The notes: generated by a model from the letters alone, not told the origin. A stretch of DNA of 64,000 nucleotides from Macrolepiota albuminosa (GCA_027475525.1 JAMWFC010000060.1:496001-560000), one strand, 5' to 3'; shown: positions 34,401 to 45,974, counted from the stretch's first letter. A program made the numbers and translations.

Positions 34401-35835
34401 GTGAAACGCGCATTGGAACAAGGAGCTCCATACCATCTAGATGAACAAGGACAGAAGTTCCTATACTACAGGTTCGAAGTAATACCTGATGGAACTGATT
34501 ACCAAATATATGATTGTCATTTGGGATTCTACGCACCAATTGCATTGAGAAGACTCACTAACAAACAGTTTGATATTGTCAATTGGTACAAAAAACAGCT
34601 GGAAAGATCGATTAGCAGCGATGCCAACACGAGTCTGGCTGACCCTGTTGAATCAGTAGCATGGTTGTTCAGAGAATGCTCAATCCGTAACTCATCCCTG
34701 AGTGACACTAAGGTGGAAGTAATCAAGTCCTGGAGCTCAGTGTTAGGAAGCTTGCACATGGAAGTCGAAGGAGGACAGCTTCGAGAGTTAGAACTCAATG
34801 GTCAGCAAATACTGATTGGTACATACCCCTCAATCCAACAGAACACATCCCATGTCAAGGACCCCTCACAGATGGTCCCCAGACCCTTAGTTGTTATGGT
34901 ACATATCAATAGTCAGCTGGCTAGAGCTCTAGTGGATTCTGGTTCCCTAGGAGATTTCATATCAAGCACGTTGGTACAGCAACTAGGCATTGAAAAAAAG
35001 GAGCTAACTTCTCCAGTACCTCTACAACTCGCTGTACAGGGGTCCTGATCCCGCATAAATTATGGTGCAACCACAAACTTTAATTATCAGTCCATATCTG
35101 AATGCTGCTACTTTGATGTCATCAACCTGTCAGGATACGACCTGATCCTTGGAACTCCATTCCTTTTTCAGCATCGCGTCACCTTCAGCATCAACCCATC
35201 ATACGTAGTTATAGGATCCACGACCTTGTTACCCCTTGAGGGAGCAGAAGTAACTCAGCTGGCCTCTAGGTCTATGAGACTTTATAAAGAGAATCTAGAA
35301 GTCTTATAAGAGGAACTTCATCAATATGCAGACCCCATATGCAAATCGGCAAGTGATACTCCATTGCCACCATTGAGGGCAATTAATCACACAGTTGATT
35401 TAATTGACCCAAACAGGACTTACCCATGGCAGCCATCACAATGCCTGGAAGCAATGCAAACACAGTAGATCAAGAAAAGAGATGCGTACATAAAAAATGG
35501 TCGGTGAAGGATCACCAGCAGCAGGAATACGGTCCCTATGATGCTTATACCAAAACTCTCAAAAACAGGGAAACCACCAAGATTGAAAACAGTATTCAAC
35601 CTGCACGCTCAAAATGCCAACATGATCAAGAGATTGTCTCTGCTGCCAGATATAGATGGAATCCTAAGGAGGGTCTCAAGAGGTTGGTACAGGTCTATCC
35701 TGAATGGAAAGGATGCTTACAAACAGATCCATATAGTCCCCAAACACCTCGAAAAAACAGCAGTAACCACACCTGATGGAAACATGGTGAGCAATGTAGT
35801 GCAACAAGGGGACTGCAACGCACCGGCAACATACC
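31497..35835 (+). pseudogene. Element A Gag-Pol, part 1 (gag, protease, N-terminal RT)
   Basis: The ATG at 31497 and everything up to 35835 are in one frame. Stops are TGA 32772-32774, TAG 33105-33107, TGA 34395-34397, TGA 35046-35048 and a few more before 35540; most TGAs sit where Arg is expected. Gag begins with a long acidic linker region, then a capsid-like core (LKKFFIKLFNYCF, KYVADLDELFTIVGADS) and a zinc knuckle CFLCEQEGHFACNCP (about 33640). The retropepsin motif ALVDSGSLGDFIS has DSG at 34935-34943. RT starts near 35500 and is cut after QQGDCNAPATY. There is no gag-pol frameshift, unlike element C. Confidence 0.85.
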
Positions 35836-36564
35836 TGTCAGGTTCCGCTGAGTCGGGGGCTTTCCGGGAAAGCGATCACCCTTACAATGCGGACTTGACC
35901 CACGGATACTTGGGTGTCTGGAACTCCGGGGTTCAAGATGTGGACAGGGGTAATCCCGGGAAAAGGAACTCGGTCCGGAGGTTTTGGGTTGTGGTAGCTG
36001 GGGAATTCGGGTGGAGGTCGAGTCATGAACCGGAGGTTCTAAGACGAGACCAAGTTAGCAAACTAAAGTCGCGAAGTGCGTACCAATCTCTAGAGCACAC
36101 GAGTATTCAAGCGTGCCGGTCAATGTGTGCCAGTCAATGCATACCAATCAAGCAGAGGGCACGCAACAATCCAAGTAATGCAATGTAATATCAAGACTAG
36201 CGAATACAACAGGGAACTATACTATAAGTACTATGGGACCGGGTCTCGGGATTCCAGGGTATCTGGGATGGGTTCCGGGAGTCATTGAGTAGCGGGCAGG
36301 GACTGTATACCTGGATCGCATGTGTGGGGCGCGCAATCAATTGGCATAGAGGGAGTTGTGATGCGTGATGTGTGATGGCCGGGAACGAGTCATGTGATCC
36401 GATCATTGATCGGGGCTGGTGGCGGCTGATGGCGGTCCTTGATGCGCACAATGGCGGTGTTGGTAGTTGTGATGGCGGGGTGTGTCCTGTGGGGTCAGAG
36501 GGAGGGTCCCGGAGGGTGTTCCGGAGGTGTTCTGGGGTGGGCCCGGAGGGGAGGGGTCGTGACA
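35836..36564 (-). repeat. Element B 3' LTR
   Basis: The 729-bp LTR starts TGTCAGG and ends GTGACA on the plus strand. The transcript-start motif is at about 36186-36198. Confidence 0.95.
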
Positions 36565-36580
36565 TCACCCCCCCCTCAGC
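36565..36580 (-). other. Element B polypurine tract
   Basis: On the minus strand GAGGGGGGGGTGA lies directly before the 3' LTR. Confidence 0.75.
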
Positions 36581-36691
36581 GCCGAGACCCTCCGAGGCAC
36601 GTGTAGCTGGTGGTCCGGACTGGGGTCCAATCGTGGGACCTGGCACCTGACCTGCCACGTATCGAAAAAAATTTTACCAACCAACTCAACC

Positions 36692-38351
36692 ATGTTGCGC
36701 ATGCCGACGCATTCCCCGACGCCCCTGCCTACTGATGAAGTCGCATCCCTGATCATGTAGGAGTCCCAGGATGCCCGGTACCAATGCCGCCTAGATCGGG
36801 AGCGCATAGCGGCGCTCGTCCAACAGCGTGAGTGTCCCCGTGCTGGTCGCTTACCGCCACTGACCTTCCTCTTTCAGAACAACACAACAATCTTGCCCCG
36901 GAGGCGGGTCCTAGTCGGCTCCCAGCACCTGCCCCCAGTGCGGCCCCTGGCGGCTCCTCGGGGCCGGGTCTCAGTCGTCCTGCGCCCAACTTTGCGTGGA
37001 TGACCGTGCACCCCCCCCATTCCCCCCTGCGGCCTCGACTGCCCGCCCCACGATTCCGCCGTTCCGGGATGGCGGCAGGGACGATCACAGTAGTCCCAGA
37101 TGACCGCGCGTCGCGTGGGCAGACGCGTTGCAGGAGGCGTTTGAGGAGGCTATGGAGAGGCCCAGGGGGTTGCCCACCCATACCTGGTGCGTGAGCAATG
37201 GGCTGGTAAGTGGGCTCTTACCTCGGGTTCCCTGGCTGACTTTGGTGTCGTAGTGTCTGCACTGTGCCCACCGGCTGGTGATGTGCATGTTCGAGGCCCC
37301 GGCCCTTTCATCCCGCCAGGACACATCCGTGTGCGAGGCGTGCCGCCTCAACCACGAACAGTGCTCCGTGTCAGCGTTGTGGAGGGCGCGCTGCGTTGCG
37401 CGGGAGCAGGGGTGGCCACTGGGGGGGGGTCACCCAGAGGATGGGGGTTGAGGAGCGGGACTGGGTGGTGGAGCCGGCAGAGGAGACGGCGGAGTCGGTG
37501 GGGGATGCGCCCGCGGTGCCCGCAGAGGTGGCCAGTGGGGGGTTGGAGGGCCAGGAGGCCGAGGCCGGCCCGTGGTCCTGATCACACATCGGGCGACCCG
37601 GGCCAGGGGGAGTCGGGAGGGGCGCGGTGGGCGTCGCTGAGCCCGTCCTCCGGGCCTTCCAAGAGGGCGTGTCTGCCCTCTGAGACCCCATCCCTGGCCT
37701 CCCCAGCGCGCGTTTCCCCGGCGGCATTCTCCCCGCTGTCTGGGTGACTGTTGGGCGCCGAGGTGAGGGAATTGCAGGCGCGTTTGGAGCGGGCTGACCG
37801 GGAGAGGGAGGAGCGGGAGGAGGCGGCAAGGGGGGAGGCGGGGGCTGGAGGAGGATCGCGAGGTGGCCCTCCAGGAGTTGGAGGAGGCGAGGGTGGGGAG
37901 GTCGAGGCCCAGCTGGATGCCATGGGGGCCAGGCTAGAGCAGGGGGTAGGGCTCCCAGGGCAGGGCCCCCTGGGGTTGGTCGAGACCCTGCACCGAGACG
38001 TAGTGATTGGGCGCATGGCCTCCCTAAGTCAGTACTCCCCTTCTCGTGGCTGGGCCGGTACTGACATCTACAGGCTGGGCCCGGGAGCATCGTCAGCTCC
38101 TGGACGGAGTGGCCGCAGCGTTTGCTTCCCTGCAAGAGGGGTTGCAGTTCGAAGCGGGAAGCCCCGGGGTAGAGCGGGGTCTGGACCTGCTGGGGAGGCT
38201 GGTGACTGCGCACCGCTGGAGGAATGTCCCGGCCCCGGGATCATAGTTCGAGCGGGTCCTGGATGAGGGCAAGCAGCTTCCGTCATGGGACCAACTGGCC
38301 AAGGAGGTGTGGCAGGAGCATGGTCTGGAGGGGGTGGGGGAGGGTTTCTAG
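36692..38351 (+). pseudogene. Antisense ORF of element B with Gal4-like six-Cys cluster
   Basis: This gene-like frame runs opposite to gag-pol. The ATG at 36692 opens MLRMPTHSP. An intron at 36828-36877 (GTGAGT to TTTCAG) joins RIAALVQQ to HNNLAPEAGPSRL. A second intron at 37206-37253 (GTAAGT to CGTAG) leads into CLHCAHRLVMC, then 15 residues, then CEACRLNHEQC (37254-37364): C-x2-C-x6-C-x15-C-x2-C-x6-C, close to the fungal Zn2Cys6 spacing. Then follow an acidic low-complexity region, a coiled coil (VRELQARLERADREREER, about 37760-37830) and a helical C-terminus (WAREHRQLLDGVAAAF) ending with TAG at 38349-38351. A TAG at 36758, a one-base shift near 37115 and another at a 9-G run (37421-37429) break it. 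It may bind DNA or Gag RNA; this is inference. Confidence 0.7.
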
Positions 38352-38681
38352 GGCTGGCTGAGGGGAAGGGAGGGTGAGGGCGGTTCGGGGCCCCAGCTCT
38401 AAGGGCCCCCATTTCTTTTCTGTTTTTCTTTCTTGGCATTGCCGGTTTCGTTTTCGTAGTTCCTGTCCCTGTAATATTTGTAATCATAGAAAATGTATAT
38501 ACTTCGGTCTGCTCGAGTGAGTAAAAAGAAAGGTAATGTGGCAAGAAAGCAAGAGACCTTGCCCGACTCCGGGACACTACTACGAAGAGGTACTAAGAGA
38601 GAGTGAGATATAGAAGGGGAAAGCGGAAAGTATACATGGGAGTTGAATCTCTACTAAGCCCAGAAGCAGGGGTTATGCCCA
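38352..38681. other. Convergent spacer between antisense ORF and pol of element B
   Basis: This is 330 bases in which both transcripts should end. It holds pyrimidine-rich and AT-rich stretches but no clear AATAAA. Confidence 0.5.
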
Positions 38682-41600
38682 CTACTGCCGTCTGTGTGTC
38701 CTGCACCCGGGGAGGTCGTTTCCCAGGTGCCGTTGTTGGAAGTCCTGGAGTTTGTCGAGGGCGCCCTCGAGGTTTTGACGCGGTTTCCAGGTGTCGTCTT
38801 CCGGGCCGTATCCCTTCCACCGTATGAGGAAGTGGGGTCATCCACGAATGTTCCGGGAGTCGAGGATGTCTTCAACTTCGTAGTGGTACTCGTCCTTGAC
38901 CTCGACCGGGGGAGGGGGCTCAGGGCGTCGTTCGGGGAAGAGATCCGGGGGGTGCCGTTCTAGTAGGCGGACGTGGAACACTGGGTGCAGACCTTTTAGT
39001 CCCAGGGGAAGCTCGATCTTGTAGACGTGGGATGAGACCTTCTTCAAAATTTTGAACGGGCCGAGGCGCTTGTGATCGAGTTTTGGGGAGGGCCGGCGGG
39101 TGCAGAGGTGGCGTCGATCTAACCATACCTTTGTCCCGGGGGTCCAGTCGGGGGTGTCTTCCCATTTCCAGTCGGCGTATTTTGCATAGGCCTGGTTCGC
39201 GGTGTTGATCTCCTTCTGGAGGAACTCGTGAAGGGACTGGAGATCCCGGGCGACCTCATGGGCGGCGTGCGATGAGATGTCCTGGAGCAAGAGTGTCAGT
39301 CGGGGGTGGTATCCCTTGTTGGCAAAGAAGGGGGATACCCTGGTGGCAGAGTGTGGCATGTTGTTGTAGGTGAACTCGGCCAGGGGGAGCTCGGCGCGCC
39401 AGTCGTCCTGCAGGTAGTTGACGTATAGCCAGAGGTACTGCTCGAGGGACTGGTTGACCCTTTTGGTTTGACCATCGGTTTCGGGGTGGTAGGCAGTAGA
39501 GAGGTTAGTCTTTACTTCAAGGGCCTTATACAGGGAAGTCCAGAACTTGGACATGAAGAGTGGGCCGCGGTCGGAGACAATGTCGTCTGGGAGTCCATGT
39601 TTGGCGAAGATGTGCTCGAGGAACAGCCAGGCGAAGTCCGGGGCAGTGTCCGTGGTGTGGCAGGGTAGGAAGATGCCCTGTTTGGTTAGCCTGCACACAA
39701 CGACAAGAATGGCATCAAACCCTTCAGATTCCGGGAGTTCAACGATGTGGTCCAGGGATATGGAGGACCAGGGGCATCGTCCAACTGGCAGGGGTTTCAG
39801 AAGTCCGTATGGTCGGTGTCAGGGGATCTTGGCCTGGAGGCAGAGTTCACATGATCGAATATAACAGGTCACGTCCTTCTTCAACCCTGGCCAAAAGTAA
39901 GTCCGGGAGATAAGCTGGAGAGTCTTACGTATCCCAGGGTGTCCCCAGAGCTTGTGGTCGTGGTGTTGATGGAGGACGTTGTAGCGGAGTCGGGCGTGAT
40001 CCAGGATGTAGATGCGGCTGTCCCAAAGGAGGAGTTTTTCTTCGGGGGACAAGGAGAAGGCAGGGTCTCGGTCGGTTCCATCGGAAGGGTTTTGGGGGTC
40101 ATGATCGGTGAAGTACTTGTCTCGGGGGGCACGGCGGATCTGGCTCAGGGTTCTTTCATCGTTTAAGATCAGTACAGCATTCAGATGTTTGGGAGGGATC
40201 ACCACGCAATGATTGAACGCATTGCATTCTGCCTCGAACGACTTCTTGGGATAGACGTCCGGTTGACGGGTGAGGGCATCGGGTTTAGCTCCGAGTCGTC
40301 CCGGGCGGTACTAGATCGTGAAGTTGTATTCTGAGAGAACCTCGGACCATCGGGCCTGCCGTCGACTAAGCTGCTTGGTCGTGGTGAAGTACTGCAGGTT
40401 GTTGTGATCCAAGTAGACCTGAATCCGGTGCTGGGCTCCCTCGAGGTAGGCTCGCTATTGTTTGAAGGCTTCAACGATGGCGAGGAGCTCCTTGTCGTAG
40501 ATGTCGTAGTTGAGCTCGGCGTCGATCATGGACTGGGTGTAGAAGGCAACTGGCCGGGGCTCCCCGCCGTCAGGTCCCATCTGCGAGAGGATCCCAGCGA
40601 TGGCGTAGTCGGAGGCATCGCATTCCAGGATAATCGGGAGGGTCGGGTCGTAGTGCCGGAGTACGGGGGCGGCCGTGAAAGCCTCCTTGAGCAGGTTAAA
40701 GACACTCTGGCACTTACTGTCCCAGTTCCAGGCGACGTCCTTGCATGTGAGCCGGTTGAGGGGTTTCGTGATACCGGAGTAGTTATCTATGAACCTCCGG
40801 TAGAAGTTAGCGAAACCCAGGAAAGATTGTACTTCCTTGACGTTCCGGGGCTGCGGCCAGTTGACGATGGCCTCGACCTTGTGGGGGTCCATGCGAACGC
40901 CGTTCGGGGATACGATGACGCCAAGATACTCAACCTCTTCCGTATGGAATGAACACTTCTCGGGCTTGGCGTGGAGGTTGTGCTCCCAGAGGCGTTCGAG
41001 GACTTGCCGGACATGCTTCTGGTGGTCCTCCGGTGAGTCGGAATAAATGAGGATGTCGTCCAGGTAGACGATCATGAAGACATCGCTCATGTCGTGGAAA
41101 ATGTCGTTCATGAAGTATTGGAACGTGGCGGGGGAGTTAGTCATTCCAAAAGGCATCACAAGGTACTCAAACAGACCATACCGCGTGCAGAACGTGGTTT
41201 TCCACTCGTGTCCTGGGGCGATGCGAAAGGCATCACAAGGTACTCAAACAGACCATACCGCGTGCAGAACGTGGTTTTCCACTCGTGTCCTGGGGCGATG
41301 CGGACGTTGTTGTAACCAGAGCGGAGGTCGATCTTCGTGTAAACCTTGGCACTGCGGAGTCGATCGACCAGATCACCAATGAGCGGGAGCAGGTAGCGGT
41401 TCTTCTTGGTGATCTTATTGAGTCCCCAGTAGTCGACACAGAGCCGGAGCGAACCGTCCTTCTTCTTGGCAAATAGAACCGGGGCTCCGGTGGCAGAGGC
41501 AGAGGGTCAGATGAATCCCTTACCAAGCATTTCGTCGAGGTAGTCCTTGAGGGCCCGGAGTTCGACCTCTGACATGTTGTATACCTTGCCGAAAGGGGGG

Positions 41601-42420
41601 GTGGCTCCTTCCTTGAGGTCGATGGTGTGATCATAGGGGCAGTGAGGGGGGATCTCCTTGGCATCTCCTTTGGAGAATACGTCAGCGAACTCGTGATACT
41701 CTGGGGGAACTACTTCTCAGAGGATTTGCTCCTCAGTTTTCTTTTCTGGAGGAATAGCGTCCCCTCATAGATGTTTTTCCGGGAGAGAGGGCAAGGTGTG
41801 TAGCTGAAACGTGGGAGTTCCATCCCTCATGAGGCGGGCAAAGGGGGCGGCCCCAATGATCCTAATGTCAAGTGTGCTTGGGTCGATTGGGTCACGGAGG
41901 CATTGGTCGGAGCGGGTGTGACGCGTGTCTGAGACCGGCAGGGGTAGTTTGGCCCTTTGTACTTGTTCCGAGGAATGTTTGGGGGTCGATCAGGGGCCTT
42001 GCAGTCTCGGACGGGTGCGGGGGGCGTGGCAGTCGTCCCGGGGGTGTCGGGCGTCGGGTCACTTCCTAGGGCCCGGAGGTGCACGGCGGTCGAGGGGTGG
42101 TCTTCGGGTCCCGGGAAGGTCATGGTGAGTGTCCTCCAATCGATGTCAGGGTTTGTGTCACGCAGCCAGGGTAGTCCCAGCACCATCAGGGTCGATTCGT
42201 GAAGTCGTGTGACCAGGAAGTTGGAGGTGAACTCGTAGTTGTTGTCCAGGGTCACGCGTCCCGAGTGAGACCTCTGGATGAGGCTGGAGGAGGAGGGGGT
42301 GCCGTCGAGGTGCTGCAGGCAGAGGGGCTGGTCGAGGGAGTTGTGGAGGAGGTCGAGAGCGTTGCTAATGAAAACTCCGGTGGCTCCGCTGTCGATGAGG
42401 GCCAATACTGGTCCTGGGGC
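38682..42420 (-). pseudogene. pol: Element B Pol: second protease, RT, RNase H, integrase, chromodomain
   Basis: The second retropepsin has DSGATGVFIS at 42379-42393. RT begins after a TGA (about 41507-41509, GFI-stop-PSAS, Arg expected), with box YLDDILIY (41055-41066). RNase H follows, with TAGs near 40456 and 40313. Integrase has an HHCC region (HHDHKLWGHPGIRKTL through CELCLQAKIP) and D,D,E ([34 protein letters not shown]); a TGA lies just after the zinc region. The chromodomain ([35 protein letters not shown]) is crossed by another TGA near 38840. The pol stop is TAG at 38682-38684. A 77-bp duplication at 41149-41302 also breaks RT. Confidence 0.9.
41149..41302. repeat. 77-bp perfect tandem duplication 6
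   Basis: Copies at 41149-41225 and 41226-41302 are identical. They lie in RT of element B. Confidence 0.97.
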
Positions 42421-43130
42421 GCCATCTAGCCTGGCATTGATGACGAAGGATCGGGACAAACAGGACTGGAGTCCGGGGGGTGGTGGAGGCCCGTCCTTCG
42501 GAGTAGGGTTCGGAGAGTGGGGGATGTTGAAGGGGAGTTGCTGGTCGTCGGGCATCGGGTCCCAGGTCAGGCAAAGGGTAAGATGTTGCCAATCGATGCA
42601 GGGGTTGGTGTCTCGGAGCCACGGGAGCCCTAGGACCAGGGGTGCGGAAGGGTGGATCCGGAGGGTGTGAGTCTGTCCGTTGGCGAAAGTAACGGGCATA
42701 CGCACGAAGTGAGTGATATCCCCCGCTGTAGAGGCGTCTCCATCAAAGAGGCAGAGCCACACCAGGACTGGGAGTCGCTGGGCGGGTTCCGGGGCAAGGG
42801 TAGACCATGCTTCATTGATGAAGTTGTCGGTGGCACCACTGTCAACGAGGGTGTTGAGGGGGGTTCCGGAGGGGGTGAGGCGGGTTTTGAGGAGATGAAG
42901 TTGTCGGTGGCACCACTGTCAACGAGGGTGTTGAGGGGGGTTCCGGAGGGGGTGAGGCGGGTTTTGAGGAGGAGGGAGTGCGAGGAGTGGGAGGGTAGGT
43001 AAGCCGTGAGAGTGTCCTGTATGAGTGTCGTAGAGCGAAGATGTGAGACCGGGGTGGAGAAGACGTCGGGGTCGATTCCGCGATTTAGGGCGTCTTCCGG
43101 GTCTAAATCGCCGGGTCGTTTTCCGAATAC
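42130..43130 (-). CDS. Element B tandem retropepsin domains PR1 and PR2
   Basis: Two aspartic protease domains follow each other in the Gag-Pol frame. PR1 has NTLVDSGATDNFI (first at 42829-42846, second copy from the 77-bp duplication) and ends with APLVLGLPWLRDTNPCIDW (about 42600-42650). PR2 has ALIDSGATGVFIS (42379-42393) and ends with LMVLGLPWLRDTNPDIDW (about 42140-42190). Both therefore keep the catalytic DSG loop and the matching C-terminal hydrophobic strand. Retropepsins normally work as homodimers of one domain; two in one chain could fold as a pseudo-dimer. The pair is joined by a Pro-rich linker. A duplication inside the element is the likely origin. Confidence 0.8.
42817..42970. 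repeat. 77-bp perfect tandem duplication 7
   Basis: Copies at 42817-42893 and 42894-42970 are identical. They cover the PR1 active site, so the DSGAT codons appear twice; this is separate from the real PR1/PR2 pair. Confidence 0.97.
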
Positions 43131-43188
43131 TCGTAGGTGGCGTCCTCCCCTTCGAAGGTCCAGGTGGCACATCCCATGACCTGTCGTT

Positions 43189-43342
43189 TGGGGCACTCGG
43201 AGATGAAATGGTCTTTCTCACCACAGAGTATGCAGACACCCTCCCTTCTCCGTTGTTCCTGCACATGGGGCACTCGGAGATGAAATGGTCTTTCTCACCA
43301 CAGAGTATGCAGACACCCTCCCTTCTCCGTTGTTCCTGCACA
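43189..43342. repeat. 77-bp perfect tandem duplication 8
   Basis: Copies at 43189-43265 and 43266-43342 are identical. They span the zinc knuckle of element B Gag, making it look doubled. Confidence 0.97.
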
Positions 43343-44242
43343 TTCGTCGGGACCTCAACCCAGGGTTGCCCCTTTTTCGGGAGCCAGTTGGCCCGGAGGG
43401 CCTCTTCGTCCCATTCATCAGCGAAGTCGGGATCTCCAGAGTCTTCCGGGGGTTCCTTGGGGCCTGGCGTGTCGCCCGGATCGTTGGCAGCCACGGCGGC
43501 ATTGAGTTGGGCCTGAGGGTGGTTGCCACTGCCAGGGTTAGTGTTGGGCAGGCCGCGACTCACTGGGGGTCGGCCGCCAGGAAATGCGGGGGGACCAGGG
43601 TTGAGGGTTTTGCCGAAGGGCCAAGGGGGTCCTCCCCTAGGGTTCCAGGGGGGTCGGGAGTTCGAGTACTCGCTGCGGTCTTCCCAGTAGCATTGGTCGA
43701 TCTGCATGACAAGAGCCTTGTATCTGTCGTAGGAGGGTTGTTTCGGGGCGAGTCGGAGAACGTCCTTGATACGTTGTGGCAGGGCACGGCGGAGGGTGCT
43801 GTAGTTCCAACCTGTCTCATAAGCTTCCTTCTCAAAACGTACGATGAAGGTAGTGAAACGTTCTTCAGAGCGCATCCGGAGGTTGAAAAGGTTGTCCTCA
43901 GCTTTGGCCATGGTATCGTAGATCCCGAATTTCCCGGAGAACTTGTTGACAAAGGCTTGCCAGCGGAAGAGTGCCGGGTTGTTGGGATCGAACTGGATGA
44001 GGGCCGTGTAGTGGTCGAAGGCGATCCTCTGGAGGTACGACGTGGCAAAGGCCACCTGGGAGCTGTCAACCTGAAACGTGAGCGGCTTCACCTGAAACGT
44101 GTTAAGACATTGGATGAGGAATGTACGCCATTTTTGGGGGTCCCGGCCCGTGAACGCATCGGGTTTCTGAATGTCCAGACGTCCTTCATGGGCGAGGGCG
44201 TCGCGAGTGTCGTCCGGTCTGGCAGTGTTGCGGGGGGGAGGG

Positions 44243-44396
44243 CCGGCATTGTAGTAGTAGTAGTAATGATTACCCCCCCCTCCTTGTGGAGGAAAAGCAC
44301 CGAGGGCGGGACCCCACCCCCGGCATTGTAGTAGTAGTAGTAATGATTACCCCCCCCTCCTTGTGGAGGAAAAGCACCGAGGGCGGGACCCCACCC
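44243..44396. repeat. 77-bp perfect tandem duplication 9
   Basis: Copies at 44243-44319 and 44320-44396 are identical. They include a short GTA microsatellite and lie in the Gag linker. Confidence 0.97.
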
Positions 44397-45370
44397 GCCT
44401 GGAGGGCCTCCTCCAGGCGGCTCACCTGGGGGTTCGTTCCTGCCGAGAGGAGGCCCGGGTCTCCACGCAGGGGGTGGTAGAGGTGGGGGACCTGGGGGTC
44501 GTCCTCGAGGTTCAGCTGGGGGTGGCGGAGGCGGTCGGGGAGGGTTTGGTGGTGTCAGGTCGGGCGGAGGGGGGCCGGGTGCTGGGTTGGGGGACGTTCA
44601 GCCCAGGAGGGTCGTGCTTGCATCGGGGGTCGCGGGGGGTTCCTTAGGTTGAAGTGGGATGGCGGATCGCGACGGAAACTGGGTTCTGGAGGGACCAGGG
44701 CGGGCGCAGGCATGGGACGTTGTTTGTTGTTGCCACGCGCGAGCTCGTTGATGTAGCATAGCGTGTCGTCCGTGCTGGGGGTGTCCACCTGGGCTCTACC
44801 AGGGTTCGTCGGGGGTGGAGGTCAGGCATTGTCCATTTGCGGGAGCGGTTCCAGGAGTCTTTGGGGCTGTCCCCAGGTCTTGAAGGTACTAGGAACAGAG
44901 TTAGCCCTGCGGCGAGTTGACAAGCCTACCGTGCGGGCAGCGGGTTGATCGAAGAGGCCTCCAGTCGGGTTGAGGGACCGCAATATGGCTGAGGTGTTTT
45001 GTCGCTCTTCTCGTTGTCGTTGTTCCGGAGTGGGGTCCGCAGGGGCTGTCAGGGCTGCTGGGGCCGGCTCCGGGGGTTCCCGTCGAACGTGAATCGAGCA
45101 ACCTGGGTCTGCGGGGTTGTTGAGGGGTTGAGGGGAGGGGGACGCGTGGATTTCGTCGAGCAGCTGCTGCAATTCTTCTCAGAGGATCGTATTGCGCCTA
45201 TACTTTACCATAGTTTGCTCCGGGAGTTCTCGCCGTGTGAGGCGATCCCCAAATTCGACCAAACAATGAGCCCATTCCTCCGGAGTGCCTTCGAAGTCGT
45301 CGTGCCTGAATTCCGTGAGCAGCACCCTTGCCCATTGCACAAAGTCCTCCGGCAAGATCCTGAGCGAGCA

Positions 45371-45524
45371 GAGTACTTCGTCCCGTTGCCGTTCATACTC
45401 CTCGAGGCGTCGTCGTCCCATTGGCGAGGGAGGGGTTCGAGCGGGTGGAGTACTTCGTCCCGTTGCCGTTCATACTCCTCGAGGCGTCGTCGTCCCATTG
45501 GCGAGGGAGGGGTTCGAGCGGGTG
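45371..45524. repeat. 77-bp perfect tandem duplication 10
   Basis: Copies at 45371-45447 and 45448-45524 are identical. They lie in the N-terminal Gag of element B. Confidence 0.97.
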
Positions 45525-45974
45525 GGGCAGCGGCCAGGTAGTGACGAGGAGGGTAGTCAGGGTAGGGAGGTCCTCGGAGTTCCTGGGGTTGGGGGATGGG
45601 GCGCTGGTAGCCGTAGTAGGGGGTGGGTGCAAAGGGGCCCTCGCTGGGGGGAATCGGGCAAGGTCCACTAGGTACTGGTGGGGTCTCTGGCAGGCCCCCG
45701 GGGATGCTCCGGTATGGGGGGACCTCCATGGGTCGTGCCATGGCTAAGTTGGGCGGAGGGGCCCAGCTGGCTGAGGGCCCCAGATCATAGAGGAATGGGT
45801 TGGGGGCCCAGTGGCGGTGGAGATACGGAGGTTCATACGGGAGGGGTGGATAGACGGGGCAGGGGGTCTGTGCAGAGTAATGATCAGGTACCGGGCACCC
45901 GTAGGGGTTGGTCTGGTAGCCCGTGGGGTAGTAAGTGTGAGTATACGTAGCCATCAAGAACGGTGTAAGGAGGA

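Larger units (their letters stand above)
42971..45954 (-). pseudogene. gag: Element B Gag
   Basis: The start is ATG at 45954 (MATYTHTYYPTGYQ). A Pro/Tyr-rich N-terminal 150 residues is followed by a helical block (RILPEDFVQWARVLLTEF) and a linker with TGA at about 44822 (MDNA-stop-PPPP, Arg expected). The capsid core is at about 44090-43700 (FDHYTALIQFDPNNPALFRW, EERFTTFIVRFEKEAYETGW) and a zinc knuckle CILCGEKDHFISEC lies near 43220-43260. Pol follows without an obvious separate start. Three 77-bp duplications (43189, 44243, 45371) scramble the written frame; ignoring them gives one long frame. It forms the particle and packages RNA. Confidence 0.85.

Noticed and set aside
37371..38213. Minus-strand 280-codon ORF
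   Set aside because: It is Pro/Arg-rich, GC-driven and overlaps the antisense zinc-cluster ORF on the other strand; no motif and no ATG context.
42817..42970. A third protease active site in element B
   Set aside because: The extra DSGAT is inside the second copy of a 77-bp duplication and not a separate domain.
43285..44331. Plus-strand 348-codon ORF across element B gag
   Set aside because: It is the complement of the capsid region, created by high GC and a 77-bp duplication.
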